This document shows, one piece after another, positions 5,870 through 6,220 of a DNA stretch of 6,220 bases. The notes beneath the pieces were generated by a model. It had not been told where the DNA came from and ran no database searches. It saw only the letters and a list, made by a program, of their open reading frames with translations. The stretch is from Chloroflexota bacterium (lineage in GTDB: Bacteria; Chloroflexota; UBA6077): positions 1-6,220 of the forward strand of contig JAJYKO010000358.1 of NCBI GenBank assembly GCA_021788565.1, written 5' to 3'. Positions within the stretch are counted from its first letter, which is position 1; each line of letters starts with the position of its first letter. The translations under genes and the position numbers were made by a program.

Positions 5870-6220
5870 ATGGAACTGACCGGAAAACGAGTGGCTGTCC
5901 TGGCGGAAGCCAATTACGAGGATCTTGAGCTGTGGTATCCCCTGATCAGGATGAGGGAGGCAGGCGCCGAGGCGTTCGTCGTCGGCACAGGCAGTGCCGG
6001 CACCTACCACGGAAAGCATGGGGTGCCGGCGACAGTCGACGCCGAGGCCGATACTGTGAGTGCCGGCCAGTTCGATGCTATCATCGTCCCCGGTGGGTGG
6101 GCGCCGGATCGTCTCCGTCGCTATCCTTCGGTTCTCAATCTGGTGAAGGAAGCGAATGACCAGGGGAAGATCATCGGCGCAATCTGCCACGCGGGCTGGG
6201 TGCTGGTCTCGGCGCAAATC
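5870..6220 (+). CDS. DJ-1/PfpI family protein (C56), 3' end outside window
   Basis: The first 117 residues of a DJ-1/PfpI-superfamily protein are present and the frame stays open to the window end; family members are usually about 165-190 residues. It begins MELTGKRVAVLAEANYEDLEL, a first beta-strand followed by the acidic elbow of the family (E17 the likely catalytic-site acid). Next come VPGGWAPD (73-80) and the nucleophile elbow AICHAGWVL (104-112), with C106 the predicted reactive cysteine and H107 beside it, as in PfpI and YhbO. Relatives are described as intracellular cysteine peptidases, chaperones or glyoxalase/deglycase-type enzymes in carbonyl and oxidative stress; which applies here cannot be decided. 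The ATG follows AAGGAGG by nine bases. It is divergent from the DUF72 gene. Confidence 0.93.
   Translation, partial: MELTGKRVAVLAEANYEDLELWYPLIRMREAGAEAFVVGTGSAGTYHGKHGVPATVDAEADTVSAGQFDAIIVPGGWAPDRLRRYPSVLNLVKEANDQGKIIGAICHAGWVLVSAQI

Noticed and set aside
5843..6217. 124-residue minus-strand frame opposite the PfpI-like gene
   Set aside because: The plus-strand frame from 5870 carries the PGG and AICH motifs and a strong ribosome site; the minus frame has neither.

Overview
The window looks like a piece of a GC-rich, free-living bacterial chromosome. The best guess is Chloroflexota (Chloroflexi) or a similar monoderm lineage. This rests on the secreted protein that joins a double-psi beta-barrel-like domain to 'WYFAEGS' repeats, on the soluble GAF-GAF histidine kinase, and on GC-rich intergenic hairpins. 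It is an inference from protein style, not a measured placement. No rRNA, tRNA, CRISPR array, transposase or phage gene was seen.

Layout from left to right: (1) 8-1741, minus strand, a soluble two-GAF sensor histidine kinase. (2) 1742-1881, a 140-bp intercistronic gap with a GC-rich hairpin, a short direct repeat and a G-quadruplex-type tract. (3) 1882-2592, minus, an OmpR/PhoB-type response regulator, almost certainly the kinase's partner and transcribed ahead of it. (4) 2611-2644, a strong stem-loop with a short U-tract, read as the terminator of the next gene. (5) 2683-4584, minus, a secreted protein with a signal peptide, a double-psi beta-barrel-like N-terminal domain, a proline/glutamine-rich linker and four tandem repeats of about 100 residues; it starts at TTG behind a clear Shine-Dalgarno. 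(6) 4585-4914, a 330-bp non-coding stretch rich in inverted and direct repeats. (7) 4915-5634, minus, a DUF72 (YecE-like) protein. (8) 5635-5869, a divergent promoter region. (9) 5870 to the window end, plus strand, the first 117 residues of a DJ-1/PfpI-family protein, cut by the window edge.

How the genes may work together: the regulator and kinase form a two-component system with a cytoplasmic input, since the kinase has no membrane segment. The secreted protein lies immediately upstream on the same strand, so read-through past the 2611-2644 hairpin would join it to the regulator. A 9-bp-period direct repeat lies about 190 bp upstream of the secreted gene and could be a regulator site, but that is speculative. 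The DUF72 and PfpI genes are divergently transcribed and probably independent of the rest.

I do not see strong evidence for a wholly new multi-gene system. The items most worth a second look are the domain architecture of the secreted protein and the structured non-coding DNA at 1742-1881 and 4585-4914.
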